Under the pieces are notes generated by a model. It was not told the DNA's origin, searched no databases, and saw only the letters and a list, made by a program, of their open reading frames with translations. This document shows, piece after piece, positions 18,661-31,600 of a stretch of 64,000 nucleotides of DNA (positions within the stretch are counted from its first letter, which is position 1; every line of letters begins with the position of its first letter). Source of the stretch: Whitmania pigra (lineage: Eukaryota; Annelida; Clitellata; Hirudinida; Haemopidae); assembly GCA_021613335.1 (NCBI GenBank), contig JAJTWR010000311.1:1101001-1165000 (forward strand), in the 5' to 3' direction. The position numbers and the translations under genes were made by a program.

Positions 18661-21600
18661 TCAATTGGACCAACATCTCCTGCTCACGACGGTACTCATC
18701 ACAGCAATTGTAAGGACGAGAAAGGAAGCAAAAGCGTAGTCCGAAGCAGTGGCTCTGCCTTCCTTTGTGCCAACAATTTTTAGAATTCTGTTCTTCCCGA
18801 AGAATGTTAGAAGTGCAGAATCCTCTTCATCATTATAATATTCATCAATGCTTATTGATTCCTTTGTCGTTGTCGAATTTGGATTCTCTAAAATAATACT
18901 TCAATTTATATTATTCATCCATGTTTATAAATACTTTAAATATTAAATTTGTCCTAATATCAATAAAGTAAGAAACTTTAATCATGGAAATGTTTATTAA
19001 TTGTATAAACCTATGCCACTTATTATGAGCGATTATGTTAGTTTGAAACGTAATGCAATTGTTTTTTTACGAGAAGGAAAACTCCATTATCGATGTGAAG
19101 TTTAACTTTAAATTGATAACCTGAGATTTAATTTTTAATACTTGTAAAATATATTTTTTAAATTATTGAGTTTTAACTTGCCCGAGTTTTATTACTTATG
19201 AACTATTTTCATAATTATTACTCTTTTAAAAATTATGTTCGGTATCTTTTTAATCGTTGTGTCCTTTGTTTCCCAGTAGTTGAAGAGATTTCTGTCGTCT
19301 GCAATTTTTGAATTTTGTGCTTTAATACATGGACATAATTTGCTTAACAAAGAGTGGTACAACGATAACCATAGGAAAAGTCAACTGGTTTAGTAAATAA
19401 GCTGACTGACAGTATTAATCCAATATTAGTGCCATTTACTGCATAACACAACGATCTGTTCTTTGTGTTCTTCTATCAAGTGGATTGGCTGAAACCATGC
19501 CTCCCTCGATGAAACTAGTCAAATTTTTTCGATCAGCCTTGTCACATGAGCATAGACTTTTTAAAAGAAAACAAGAGGCTGGAACGTTGCCTATGTATTT
19601 CAACAACACCTTTTGCGCCAGAATTAAAAAACCTAGGACAAGACCACAAATGTAATCTTTCCCATATAAATAAAGTGTACACTGTCCACTTAAACAAAAT
19701 GGGATAAACTGCCCAAGTGTTTATCATTACTGAAGGTCAGTATTGGGAGTTATATGGTAAGTATAAATGATTTTGATTATTTCGTCCTTTCGCTATCAGT
19801 TGAATTCATTTTGGAGAAATGCTTATTCCCGTAATTTGAAATTTATTGTCGGTCATGAAGGTTTCACTTTTTTGTTTATTTATAATAAGTCATTATTATA
19901 TTAATTATAAGTGGATGTTGATTAAAACGCACAACCTTTTTGACATTGCATGGGTCCTACTGAGAAGTATCCATCCAAACAACGACATAAATAATTTTTT
20001 GGAAGATCCACGCATTCTGAGGTTTCCAAATCGCAAGAGTGATCGCCTTCGCATTGATTTTCGTCTTAAACGAGCAAAAGAAAAGGTGAAAAATTAATTT
20101 AAAAAAACATTTGTAGATGAATTCATGTTACTCTACTAGTTTTTCTATATAAAATAATTAGAAATCATTGAGAATGGCAATTCTTCGTCTGCTAAATAAA
20201 CTACATTAATAATGAATTACTAGTTGTTAAAAATCACCCTGACAAATCGTTTCTCCATTAATATGTCCAACGTCCGTGCCTTCTGCACATATACATCGAT
20301 AGGATCCTATGGTGTTGGAACAGATTAGTCCTTTGCTACACTCGCTCGTACCAAGGCTGCATTCGTCGATATCTTTGGAAATATTGTTAAATATTCATTT
20401 GAAATGATTAATAAAAATCAGACGTTGTTACAGTCAAGGGAAAAAATGCGTGGCATTCTTAAGGACACCCAAATGGTTTTATTAAGTATCCTTTTCTATG
20501 TCTTTGGAACAGCAAAAATACCTATTCGTCTTAGAACACGAATTCTTTAAGGAAGAGCAACAAGTGCAATTTACAAAACTATCTTTCAAAGTTTTGAATG
20601 TAAAGTCAACATTTAATTTCGCAGGAAATCAAAGCTTAAAGCAGGATGCAGGATTACAAAGATCCATGAATTCTTCGAGAGTTAAAGCGAAAGATTTTCT
20701 ACATGTTTCAAGTACAAGCAATAATCAAACAAAGTTATTAACATTAATACTAATATGCTACTATTATTGCATTATTTGTATTGTTAGTGGCCATATTAGC
20801 GTCTACGATAAAAGAATAAGAATTGTATTGCATCATCAGTGAAAAAAGTATGGAGTTAAAATGGTTTACAAAAACCTTTGCATTCATATTGTGATTTCTG
20901 CTCGTAACCATTCAAACACCAGCACTCGAAGGAACCCACCGAATTTGCGCATTCGGTGTTACTTTTGCAAGGATCGCTCATGCATTCGTCTTGATCTGGA
21001 AATACCATTAAATACTAAACAAATAATTCATAGCAATTACTAAATATTAACATAAAAACACTTCAATTAAGTATAACGTCATAATTATAACTGTAATATT
21101 CTCTCGCTAAACTGAGTTATATAAATGGTTCGAGCTTCATAAGAAAATGTAAAAAATAAAATGTTAGCAAAAAAATGGCAATTCGTCGATTACCTACGCA
21201 CAGTTGAGGTGTTTCATTCTCGTATCCTGGAGAACAAGTGCAAGAGTAGGTACCATTGAGATTTTCACATTTTGATGAATCGTTGCCACACAGGTTTCCA
21301 GCACATTCGTCAGCATCTGCAATTTAAAATAAAAATTTATTTTAAAAGTTATTTCTAGCAAAGATTAATTAAAAAGAAATTCTCGAACTAAAATGAATCA
21401 ATGCCCACCGACACACGATCCATCACTAGTGAACTTAAAGCCGTCATCGCAAAAGCACAACCCGTGTTTGACAAATGAAAATGAATTTCGAATGATGGTT
21501 GGAACAGCATTCAAAGAAATACATTTTGTTTTACATCCTCCATTACCGATATCGCAATCTGGACACAATTCTCAAGTTCATCATTAAAATATCACTTTAT

Positions 21601-24020
21601 ACTCTTATAACAATAATGAATTATTTTGTTTATAATTTTTTATAATGAATTTTATTTTTTTATGGTTTATTGTGTTGCTAATTATGGCCTAGAATTTTGA
21701 TAGAGGAATTTAAATATTTTAGCTTTATAATATTGTACAAAATATAAGAATGCTAGTAGATATTATTTAATGACTTAATTTAACACTATTAATTTAATTA
21801 TTTATTATTAATCTATTGTAATTACTTAATAAAAATTACATTCAATCAACCTCTATAAAAGCAAGAGATTCCAACTAAACCCCGATCACACTGTCTGCAA
21901 TATGACTCGTTGAAAGCACAATCTTTCGACAGGGTAACATTTTTACCCAATAGAGTGACATCTACCAGCCGAAATAGTATTAAATGTATATAATTTTACT
22001 AAGATTCATTTAATTACGCAAGAAAAAATGTTTAGTTTTTTTTCTAAACGCTTTTTTTAACGCAATGATTTTCCTTAAAGCTTGCGTTCCGATTAAATAA
22101 ACTGCAAAGAACTAAAAATTCCTAATTCTTAAAATTTACTATTTACTTGTTGAATAAACAGCAAAATCAGCTCCCCCGCAAATTTGGCCATTGCGCCGGC
22201 CGCAAGTAGAACGGCATTGGACAAGTGGCAAAGGTATCATGGATTCCTCGTTTGTTATGCAGATGCATTCTATGTTGAACTGGAAGGAACGTTTCAGTAA
22301 GTATTATTACTTCACCAATGACATCATTCGATGTTCAAGATAAACTGTGTGCAGTTATTATGTTGTACAGAAAGTTATTCAGAATTTGGAGACGCACCTC
22401 TTTTAGAAAATATTTACAAGAAGAGTTAAATGAGGAGTTTTATAAAATGCACCAATTTAAAGCTTGTTTCTGTTTTTTTTTATTCTACGCAATTTGTTTC
22501 TTTGTTTAAACAGCCTATATTCTACTAGCTATAATAATGGCTTTAACCATTTCATTTTTAAATCAGATGATGATGATGATGATTGATTATAAGCATAATT
22601 ATTTCATTAATATTAATTAAAAAGACGGATTAATCTTGAAATGTCGCACAAAGGACATTAAATATTCACTGTTTAATTAAATACCTTGGATCCGGCGTAA
22701 AGAAAGCCTTTATCCTTACAAGCCATCACGCACGAGGAAAGACTGTCAAACTTTTGCGTTTTACCACCTTTCTCAATTACTCTGAAGCAGCCGACATACA
22801 ATTCGGTATAGGATTCTGTTTTATGCGAGACGATAATAGACCTTAAACCAAGCAGTAATACACCAACAGCATAATACGCGTATGATAATGGAACAAAAAT
22901 TTTAGTAAACAAAAGTATGAAAGATTATGGATAATCTGAAAACAAGCTAACCGTATCCCTGAATTTCAATTGAAATCAAGCGTGCTGTTTCGTTCTGTGC
23001 GTCGAAGACCACAAAACGTGAAAGCTTTTGGCAGCCATAAATTCCTTTTATTCCTTCATCGTACACCAAAACACAGGGATGTGTCAATACGCCATGTAAC
23101 GAATGTCCTTTAAGATTAACCTCAAGCTTTTCTAAATCTATCAAGCAGAATTATATCCAGTTAACATCATCAATCTCTCATCAAAAATAATTTTAAAAAA
23201 AGGGATAACTACAGCCAAAAAAGAAATGCTTCTGATAAGCTGACATTAAAGTCAAAGACGTCATTTCAGCTTTTTCCATGGAGGCAAACTATACCTGGGA
23301 GCCGCCGAGCCAGCAGCCGCCAAACGATTTGTAGTTAAGCCGAGCCAAACTGAATAATATCCGATTTTTAAATCCTAAAAGTAAAATCAAGCCAGCCGAC
23401 TTTGGTTACTAAGCCTTAAACCATGTGGGCTGTCAAGCCGCGGCGAACCATCTAAAATTCTTTCAAGCCGAGCTGGTTTCATGAAAGCCCTCGATTTCCA
23501 GGTCTAGGGCAAACCATCGCACAACTTGAGAAGATGACCTATTTTGCTTCTAGCCAAAATTCAGGAGAAGAGCAAACCCTCGTAAATATGAGGAAAATAA
23601 AATGTGCCATTTGATTACACGATGAAACACCAGGGACGTCATTTCAGATTTTTTGGAACATTCGCACAATTTGAAAAGGTCATATACTCTGTGCCTCCAT
23701 GAATGCCAGTTTATCAGTTTTATTAATTACATTATCCATTTTATCTGTATTATTACTTATTTCATAAATTTCAATTAGAGGATATGCATACTTTGCCCAG
23801 AAACTTCCACTGTCATATCAATTATCCAGTTCAAAGAACTCAAATCGATAATAAGATATTGAAACGATACGTCTTTCAAGGAGTCTTTACTTAGGACAAC
23901 TTCGCTAAGTTTGTCTTCTAAACGATAAAGTGCCCTTTTTCCAAAAGCTAAATTTATATTTCTCTGCGATTTTCCTGCGGTTATTAAAAACGATAGATGG
24001 AAAACAAACCAAATACCCAT
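18661..24020 (-). CDS. Secreted/membrane-tethered FTP-WSC-EGF multidomain protein (11 exons)
   Basis: Minus-strand exons 24020-23792, 23137-22952, 22815-22685, 22279-22147, 21961-21851, 21558-21409, 21316-21194, 20995-20876, 20372-20238, 20064-19936 and 18887-18661 close in frame to 557 residues. Order: signal peptide ([19 protein letters not shown]); a fucolectin/tachylectin-type F5/8 fold (about 20-138: [27 protein letters not shown], final ISIEIQGYG); a WSC domain (about 139-226: YVGCFRV ... [18 protein letters not shown] ... [18 protein letters not shown]); then six EGF-like exons, all symmetrical phase 1, four of the calcium-binding DxDEC type (DADEC, DQDEC, DIDEC, DENQC); a Ser/Thr/Asp-Glu linker; and a C-terminal hydrophobic segment ([17 protein letters not shown]) followed by RRCWSN. 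It is therefore a cell-surface or GPI-anchored glycan/adhesion candidate. I know of no named gene with this exact order. Confidence 0.82.
20522..20672 (-). pseudogene. Possible decayed EGF exon inside the FTP-WSC-EGF gene
   Basis: Between two good EGF exons lies a minus-strand frame that starts in the same phase after ctcgaag: [14 protein letters not shown], then an in-frame TGA, then [14 protein letters not shown], which keeps the C-x-C spacing of an EGF module. Its donor (AATAG/gtattt) is in the wrong phase. It looks like a former EGF exon, and the gene reads cleanly without it. Confidence 0.45.
23256..23280 (+). repeat. Copy of the gacgtcatttcag dispersed repeat
   Basis: agacgtcatttcagctttt, inside intron 1 of the FTP-WSC-EGF gene; shares its left end with the element at 62192. 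Confidence 0.5.
23633..23690 (+). repeat. Copy of the gacgtcatttcag dispersed repeat
   Basis: Starts agggacgtcatttcagattt and continues with cgcacaatttgaaaagg, similar to cgcacaacttgagaag at 23519 and to the copy at 24329. Confidence 0.5.
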
Positions 24021-24814
24021 TACATATAGTGCCTAAACAGTGTTATTTGTTTTTATGTCAACGTCATATTTTGTTCTTGTCCGTTATGGTTGATTTTTGT
24101 CATAATTTGATTAAGAAGACTTTTCCCACATGTTAAATATTTCCTTATTTTTTTTATCCTCCATTAAATTCAAACTGTCAATTTTGCAGACGTTCTGTAA
24201 TTATTATACTTTAAGACCCTAAATCAATTCTGACACTCCCATACTTCTTAACAGTGTCTGTAACTAAATTGGAGACCATAACACATTTAGGAAAGGTTAG
24301 CCTGGTGTAGTAAAATCGAGAAACGGTGCCTGGGATGTCATTTCAGCTCTTTATGGGCAGTACAAACCTTCACAACTTGTTAAGATAACTTTATTAAGAT
24401 TTATCTACAAAAGTTTGGAGGGGACATTGCTTCTCCTGTTCCTTCTCTATGTCCTTGCAAAATCGGATCACCATGTCTTTCTGCCTTTTCAAATCAGCCA
24501 TTGGTGGTGCCAGATATATTTTAAGATTTTCATTTTTTTCTCAGTATCGAGAAAAGTAAGAAGATTAAGGTTGCTTTAGAGACAGACTAGCCTAAAAATT
24601 CATGTTACATTATTTTTTAAAAATACATACTGTATTTATATCATAGCATTTTTATTTATTAACAATAATTTAAAAGTAAATTATGCTAATATTCGAGAAA
24701 AACATTTATGCTCAACAGCATGGATGGTCATGCACACTTCTTTGTTAAAAGTAAACGGTATCACTAAGTCAAAGAGGAACTTTTGGAAATGATATGATGT
24801 AGGTCACATCAAGA
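24021..24814. promoter_or_regulatory. Divergent intergenic region (FTP-WSC-EGF / IGFBP-Kazal)
   Basis: The two flanking genes start 794 bases apart on opposite strands, so both promoters should lie here. A copy of a dispersed repeat (see 24329) sits in the middle. No promoter motif stands out. Confidence 0.4.
24329..24400 (+). repeat. Copy of the gacgtcatttcag dispersed repeat
   Basis: Starts ctgggatgtcatttcagctc and carries cacaacttgttaagata downstream; lies in the divergent promoter region. Confidence 0.5.
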
Positions 24815-25907
24815 ATGAAAATTACTGTTTTACTTTTCGTTCAAACCGTGTTTTTAATTGCCATTTGTTCGGGGCAGAAGCGCGACGATGGAAGCGCACT
24901 GGACATTAACAAAAGACGGCAGGGCTTTAAAGTGGAAAAAGAGATAAACCGAGCTTATCATGACATACCATCAACCACAGAATCAGGAAAGCAGCGAAGG
25001 AACAGCTTTGGAGGCAGGAAGGGACACATGAACAAGGATGAATCAAGAATTAAAACTAGATCCGCGATAAAACAGGCAGAAGAAACCACTACTCCAAACG
25101 AAAAGCGAAAAACTAGATTGAAGCATCAAGATGCACAGGAAGTCACGAGTACTAGAAGGAGCAAATGTCCCCAGAAGTGTGTGGCGTCGAAATGCTTGAA
25201 AGTTATTGCCTCAGAGTGTCCTGGTTCTATAACAAAAGACTTATGTGGCTGTTGTTCAATTTGTAAGTCTGCAAAGACTGAAGTCGACCAAACAACGAGA
25301 GTTGCAACCACCACCACCACTGCCAGCACAAGCATTTCTATTGGGGATCTGTCTGGTTAGCAGGATATTTAAACAATACTCATATTCCCAACCTAATATA
25401 TATCTCTGTTTTTAAGGAAATGCTTGCAGCAAACTGGTATGTCCACAATTCACAGAATGCATCTTGAACATACAGGGAATACCAATCTGCAGATGCCCAA
25501 ACATGTATGCCTGTCAAAGTGCTCCTAAAGATCGTGTGTGTTCTGCAGAAGGACGTACCTATAAAAATAGATGTTTCTTAAAAATAGAAGAATGCACCAG
25601 GAAGCAAAAAATTGAAGTTGCCCATGATGGAGATTGCAAGGGAAAGAAAGATTTAGAATCTCAGAATTCAACAAATGAAACAGAAAAAGAAGATAAGATT
25701 ATAAAGAAACCAGGTAAAAATAGGAAGAATAGAACTTTAGTCAGCACTGAGAACAAAATTAAAAAGTCACAAAACCAAAGAAATTTGGCAAATAAGAGAC
25801 ATGAGACTGGTGTTAAGGATGATGTTTATGTCTCCCAGCAAGAAAGTGATGCCTCAACCTTTAAAAAACAGACAAACAAGGCCAAAAATAGAAAGGAACG
25901 AATCTGA
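24815..25907 (+). CDS. Secreted IGFBP-like/follistatin-Kazal protein (2 exons)
   Basis: Exons 24815-25355 and 25417-25907 join (phase 1) to 343 residues. A signal peptide (MKITVLLFVQTVFLIAICSG) leads into a basic, low-complexity stretch, then a short IGFBP-type cysteine cluster (118-150: CPQKC, SKC, ECPGS, DLCGCCSIC). A Thr-rich linker ends exon 1. Exon 2 begins with a follistatin-type EGF piece (ACSKLVCPQFTEC ... ICRCP) and a Kazal module (CSAEGRTYKNRC ... HDGDC), followed by a Lys-rich tail. This resembles IGFBP7/KAZALD1-like extracellular proteins, which bind growth factors, but the usual second half of the IGFBP N-domain and the Ig domain are absent. Ligand binding or protease inhibition cannot be assigned. 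It starts divergently from the minus-strand FTP-WSC-EGF gene. Confidence 0.86.
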
Positions 25908-25925
25908 TTGGAGTCTTTCATCTAA

Positions 25926-25931
25926 AATAAA
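25926..25931 (+). terminator. Polyadenylation signal AATAAA
   Basis: Canonical hexamer 18 bases after the stop codon of the IGFBP-Kazal gene. Confidence 0.55.
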
Positions 25932-26205
25932 CATACTGGCGACTCGATATTTACGATTTTTTGTATGCGACTTGTTATAACTTTTAGATACAAGTGATAC
26001 TCTTTTCCTACCTTTATTCAGGGCGGTAAATTCGTATGTATTACTTACACTGACTTTTAATCACACCAATATTTCTAAATTTTACGAGACACGTACTCTT
26101 TTAGGGACACTTTTGCTTAATCGTGAAATAAAAAGAGCGGACGTTCGCTTCCGTTTTGAAACAAGCTGTGGTGTTATATTGCGATTTCCCTTTGTTCGCG
26201 GAGTG

Positions 26206-27242
26206 ATGTTGAGAAATATTTTTCCGGTGGATAAATTAAATGCTAGTGATGGTATCGCAGCACATGATGATTTGGTATCGATTATTTGCGTAGAGAATGA
26301 GAGGTACGTAGGTAGTTCCAACATTTCTTCTTTTGGACCAAAGTTGTTTATCTTTTGCTAGCGTCGAAAAGTCAATTCTCTTCCAATCGTTGGTGACAAA
26401 CAACCGGGATGGCTGCTGTGTGGTTTATGTGACAAAAGAACCATTTGATGCATTACCCGAACCAGTGGAAGATATGTCGTCCGCTGATCCTTACTACATG
26501 GATGCCGTAACCTTCATGTGATTTTTTGTTCATCGGCATAAGGTGTTTATACCGAGATGTCGCATTAATATTTTGTTTTTTTTAGTTACATGAATAATGC
26601 GCAACAACTGACCAGTTACCTAGCTGAATTACATACAATGCCCATGCTGCCAAACGTCTTAATATTACAAAATATCTCGTTTTACACTGGTCAATACCAG
26701 GTTTGTTTCTAGCCAGGTTTTGTTTGTAATTATAAATAAATTTAATTAGATGTTTGGTACAAGGATACAGATGGTGGCTTTCTTCGCAGGGAGATTCTTT
26801 CAACACAAAGTGTACTAAATTGTTGGCTTTGATCAAAGAGACTGCAAAATTCCTTGCTACAAAAATGTGGGCCTCAGAATGTTGGATACCCTCAACCTAA
26901 GCATGCATCCAAGTCATCTATATCTCATATTTTTAGGGAAAATGTTGGAGAGGCAAAATTGTTCATAACCATGAGGCCCTGTCAAGAAGATCTGGCCATC
27001 TTCAAAAAGCACTTTAAACATTTTTGGTTTATTAAAGGTGGCTTATTTCAGTTTTTTTTATTTGGTTTAATTTTTTTTCTCATTCATTTAATTCTTCTTT
27101 TCTCACACACTTTGTAGAAACTTCAATCCCATCAGAATACATGGTAAAACTCCAAAAGGGGAGTTTAGATGTTCCAGGGGCACTTAAATTCCAATCTCTT
27201 ACTAATGGCATATGCAATGTGAGGTTCATCAGAGATTGCTAA
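26206..27242 (+). CDS. SWSAP1: SWSAP1-like RecA-fold protein (6 exons)
   Basis: Exons 26206-26303, 26362-26517, 26586-26700, 26790-26866, 26937-27037 and 27118-27242 join in frame to 223 residues, close to human SWSAP1 (229). SWSAP1 pairs with SWS1/ZSWIM7 to stabilise RAD51 filaments in homologous recombination. Matching segments: ILFQSLVTNN ... VVYVTKEPFDALP (core strand 1-helix-strand 2), YMNNAQQLTSYLAELH before LPNVLILQNI (the Walker B strand), CTKLLALIKETAKFLATK, and LFITMRPCQEDL ... HFKHFWFIK. The usual P-loop GPPGSGKT is replaced by VENESVEKS (29-37) and the Walker B acid by Gln113, so ATP binding looks lost. Start is the first in-frame ATG. Exon 4 uses a strong ttcttcgcag acceptor, and intron 5 is only 70 bases. 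The family call rests on remembered similarity, not a search. Confidence 0.72.
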
Positions 27243-28618
27243 CAGTTTTGTCATACAAATGGTATGACATAAGTGATTACAAAGATTTTGTTAATTATTC
27301 ATTTGCTTAAGTTTTGAGCTGTTTCTTGTTTCCCTTAAAACATACATCTGAGGTCTACCTTGTTTGCAACTCAGAAATTTGATTGCTGTTCTAAAAGCAG
27401 ATATAAACAAAAGTTGTGCAATTTATTGGTATAAATCCTTTCAAACAAGTAGATGTGAAATTTCAATGTGCAAATGTCATGGTAACGAATGCAAGAGGAT
27501 TAATATTAAGGAGGAAAGTTTGTCTTAAGTTACAAAAATATATTTGGACTCTTTTTAAAGGCTCAGAGCTCAAAACACAGATTATAAGAACTTTTAAATA
27601 GGTTCTAATAAGGCAACAGTACTTGTAAGGCAATCTCATATTGTGAGGTAAGTCGCAGAAGAAACAAATAGAAGCATAAATAGAGCAGAACAGAAAGAAA
27701 GAGGGTGAAAGCCTTCGAGTAACGACTTATTAATGACTGTTGAAATATACATGTCTCTGCATTCACTTTTGGATTTCAACAAAAAACATAAATAATACAT
27801 ACAAAAGTTACAAACTTATGTGCTAGAAAAACAATTTAAGCTGATACAGCCCTGGCTAACAAAAGCCTTGATCTTCTTTCACTGGTTCCAGCACATGATC
27901 CCTCACTGTTGCGGGTTTGATCTTGAGCTTGGGGTTAGGTTATCACATTAACCCTTTTCATGGATTTCGGCCAAATTTGCTAATGGCAGCAACTTCGTCA
28001 ATGGTCAAACCGTTCTTTAACGTTCTTCTCACTGTTAGAATTCAAAATCGAAGACTTAGTGCTTTGCATTGTTGATGTCTACTTTTATTATTATTATTAT
28101 TATTATTATTATATTATTATTATTATCATCAATACCCCTCACCAGATCACAGAAAGTACAATATGACAAGCGAGTGCAAAAAGAAACATAAGACTCAAGA
28201 AACCCAGGCCACCATCGTACAAATAATCTACGAGCACAATCCCTGAGCGTCAATTTCAGGTCGTGTCCTCGCTTGTTCCCCGGTAATAAGTGCTGCCGCA
28301 GGACTGACTGTTGGACACAAATCCATGAATAATATCATACTGCAGGATCAAGTCTTAATTATCAATCAGATATTGGCTTAAAATATTTTCTTGCTAAATT
28401 AGCATCAAGACATTTTGTAGAATCATGACTGCCATCATTTGTTTCGAACTGATTTTAAAAGCTTGGGTTGTACATGCAACAAGCTCTCTCGTAATGTTGT
28501 TTTGTGAGAGCTAGATAAAGATGTGCACACGGACTTCCAAACTCTGCTTATAAATTGCTTTAACATGAGCAAGTAGTACAATCACAATCACAAATTAAGT
28601 TTAAACTAATTATTGCTT
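27243..28618. other. Convergent intergenic region (SWSAP1-like / FHOD 3' ends)
   Basis: Holds the 3' UTRs of two convergent genes and an (ATT)n microsatellite near 28084-28130. The minus-strand frame at 28056-28253 overlaps that repeat and has no recognisable product. Confidence 0.55.
28084..28130. repeat. (ATT)n microsatellite
   Basis: Trinucleotide repeat in intergenic DNA. Confidence 0.9.
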
Positions 28619-31600
28619 CTAATATTGAATCGATGACTGACATGATTTCCTTTCCACGTTCCTGGCTCTCCTCCTCTCCCTTGTCTTCGGTTCGTTGGAT
28701 GAGGTGGCTACTGACCTCAAAACTGCCTCAAGGAGATCGTCATCAGGACTGTCGGTCGGAGTCGGAGTAGCGGTACCTTGTTCCACTTCTTTTGCGGTGC
28801 TTCTTCCCTCTGCTTCATTTTCGGGCGGTTTGTTTGAACTGAGTTCTGCATCTCCAATGATCGATTTGGAGCTAGAGAGGGATTGCTGGAATGTTTTTGG
28901 ATCTGCAGGCAAATGAAAAAACAATGTCGGTAATGATCAAACTTACATTGCTTCTTAAGTTTTATACTGAAGTAAAATAAGCAATTGCAACAACTAATAA
29001 AAAATAACTATAACGTTAAATTCACCAATCAGTTGCAGGCACCCATCTCAGTTCCCCAACATGCAATTCTCGGGTGTCCAAATCTCAGTCTTCCAACTGT
29101 ATCTTTGGAAAAGGTTATCATGCTTATATGCTCAGTGCCCGACATGTCATCTCTTGATTCTCTCCATACCACTACTCCAATCCTATGTCTGATTCTTTCT
29201 ATACTCTCAAACCTCTTTCAGAACTGGCACTTTCCCTCTTCTCATTCAAGTTCTATCCCTTCTCAAAAAGCCAGGTCTCAATCCAAGCCCTCCTTCCAAT
29301 TACAGACCTTATCCCCTGCCTTTCCAACACATCAAAACTACTAAATAACTGCTAAACTCATTCTGTCTAGAATCTGCCTTCATCCTCGCATATCCTCCAA
29401 CTTCTCTTTGAAAACAAAGACACAAGGCACCTCTGATCTGATGCAAATTAACTATTATTAATAATTAAGTACTACTAATAATAACAATAATTTAAAAGTT
29501 TTGAAATCTTCACATAATTGATTTACTTGGTCAACATTGATATAAACCAAAATTTGGGAGAAATTCGTATCAAATCATAACACTGATTAATAAACATAAA
29601 AATTAATCAATAATCTACAAATATAATTGAAGTCAACAAACCGAGCGATCTTCTGCTCCTGCCTTTTGCTGGGTTTAACACGGAGCCATTTTGAAGCAAC
29701 GTCTCCAACTCGCCTCCTCCATCTTCGCCCAGTGTCGGAAGCATTTTGGCTTTTGAGACAAACTTTTTGGTCTGCTCAAAAATGTCAACAATTTCTTGAT
29801 GAACCTCGGGACAGATTTAAATTAGGTTTTGAAATCGTTGAAATCCTCATTGAAGATGCAAATAACCTGAACAATCATGACACCCCTCGTCTTTTTCCTT
29901 TCCCTCATATTGGCCTTCTTCAGTCTGATGTTCATCACTTTCTCTCTCGTTGTTCGATATTCCAAAGCAAACTCGCTTATGGCCTGGCACAACTGGTTCA
30001 CTGTCACAGTGCGAGCTTCTTCTGCTGAATAACCCAGCCAAAGGAGGAACTTTCTGAACCTTTATCATGATATCATATCAGCCGTTAGCCCTTCGACCAG
30101 ATGAATAAATAAATAAATAAATCATAAAATCATGCAATTTTGAAACATGCATAATAAAGGAACAACATGATCAATAGTAACCAGTGATGATGCTAGTAAA
30201 AGCACCGTAGGATATCACATTACCTACCTATTGATGACCCGTCTGTAGACGATTTTCACCAGTACAATCCTCTTAGCAAAGTCATTCAATGTTTCCTGCA
30301 TTCTAGAAATTCATATCAATACAGTGTGGGCATAATTTCTAAATGTTTGCTACTCTGTATATTTTTATCTACATAATTATATTCGAACATTAATGCATGT
30401 TAGTTAGGAAGTGCATCAGCTCAATGCGTTGAATGAATTTATTATTATTATTATCATTAATAGTAAAATATAAATATAAATATAAAATAAAAAACATAAA
30501 AGAAATATTCACCTGTGCTTCATTTGGAAAGTGGAGTCGTGCTTCACAATGGACCTCAGATGTTCCACTGACGAATCGCAATCAGATTCCAACTTCAATA
30601 ATTTCTCCTTCAGGTCTTCCCAATCGACCTGCGAGGCAACAAATTTTGGAACATTCAAATATGAAAACAATTTTGGAACATTCAAATATGAAAACAATTT
30701 TAGAACATTCAAATATGAAAACAATTTGGAAGCACGAGAACAACAAAAATGGTAGGAGTTGTTGCAGACAGTGTTTACAAAATCAAAATGAAAATCAAAA
30801 AATGTAAACTTTATTTTAAGAATGCTTTAGAAATGGCCAAAAACATGATTGAATTACTTGACAGATTTATAGAAACACAACAGAAAAATAAAGACTTAAA
30901 ATAAACATCTCTCATTAATAGAATTGATTTATTTTCATTAAAATTTTTAAAATTCTTCTAAATTTCTCATTTGGTCGATTTTTCATTTGAAAACCTCTCC
31001 AAAAAAAAAATTCTGCATCAACATCAGCTCAATTTAGCACATGAAATGCATACGACCATCAAATCATTAAAATCTTGGACTTCTAGAAGCGAACACGTGG
31101 GAAACCTTTGCACATCGAATGACGGATCCTATCTCCGAGTAGAGATCGCTGGAATCTGGAAAGCTGTCCAGGATGAGATTCACCAAGTGATGCAGCAGTG
31201 TGTGCCTGTAAACGTTGTCTTTGACTTCTGTCACCCTCAACAGGTAATCCAGTGTGAAACCAGGCACCTATTCCAAGGAAACAATCCTCATAAATTTATA
31301 CTAATTCAATCAATTAGATTGATAAAAATGCATATGTATGTATTTATAAAAGCTTCAGCCACATCTTTTAAACACATCTTTTAAATCACATGCAATCACA
31401 TTTTTCATCTTGGTAATGTATGAATCCTACTGGCTAAATGACAATAATCACAATCATCACTTATTTATTCTACAAAAATATGATCAAAGTGTTAATGCAC
31501 ATAAAATTGGCCTAATAGCAGTTACACAAGGATAATAGGCATAATAATTTTTATGTAACTGCATATTGCCAGTGACATTATGTTAAAATGATTGAAAGAT

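Noticed and set aside
26790..27037. Frameshift in the SWSAP1-like gene at an A-run near 26861
   Set aside because: A 70-base intron (26867-26936) with a strong tttttag acceptor restores the frame and the homology without any indel.
28056..28253. Minus-strand frame DCARRLFVRWWPGF as a retroelement fragment
   Set aside because: Too short, partly microsatellite, no RT or integrase motif seen.
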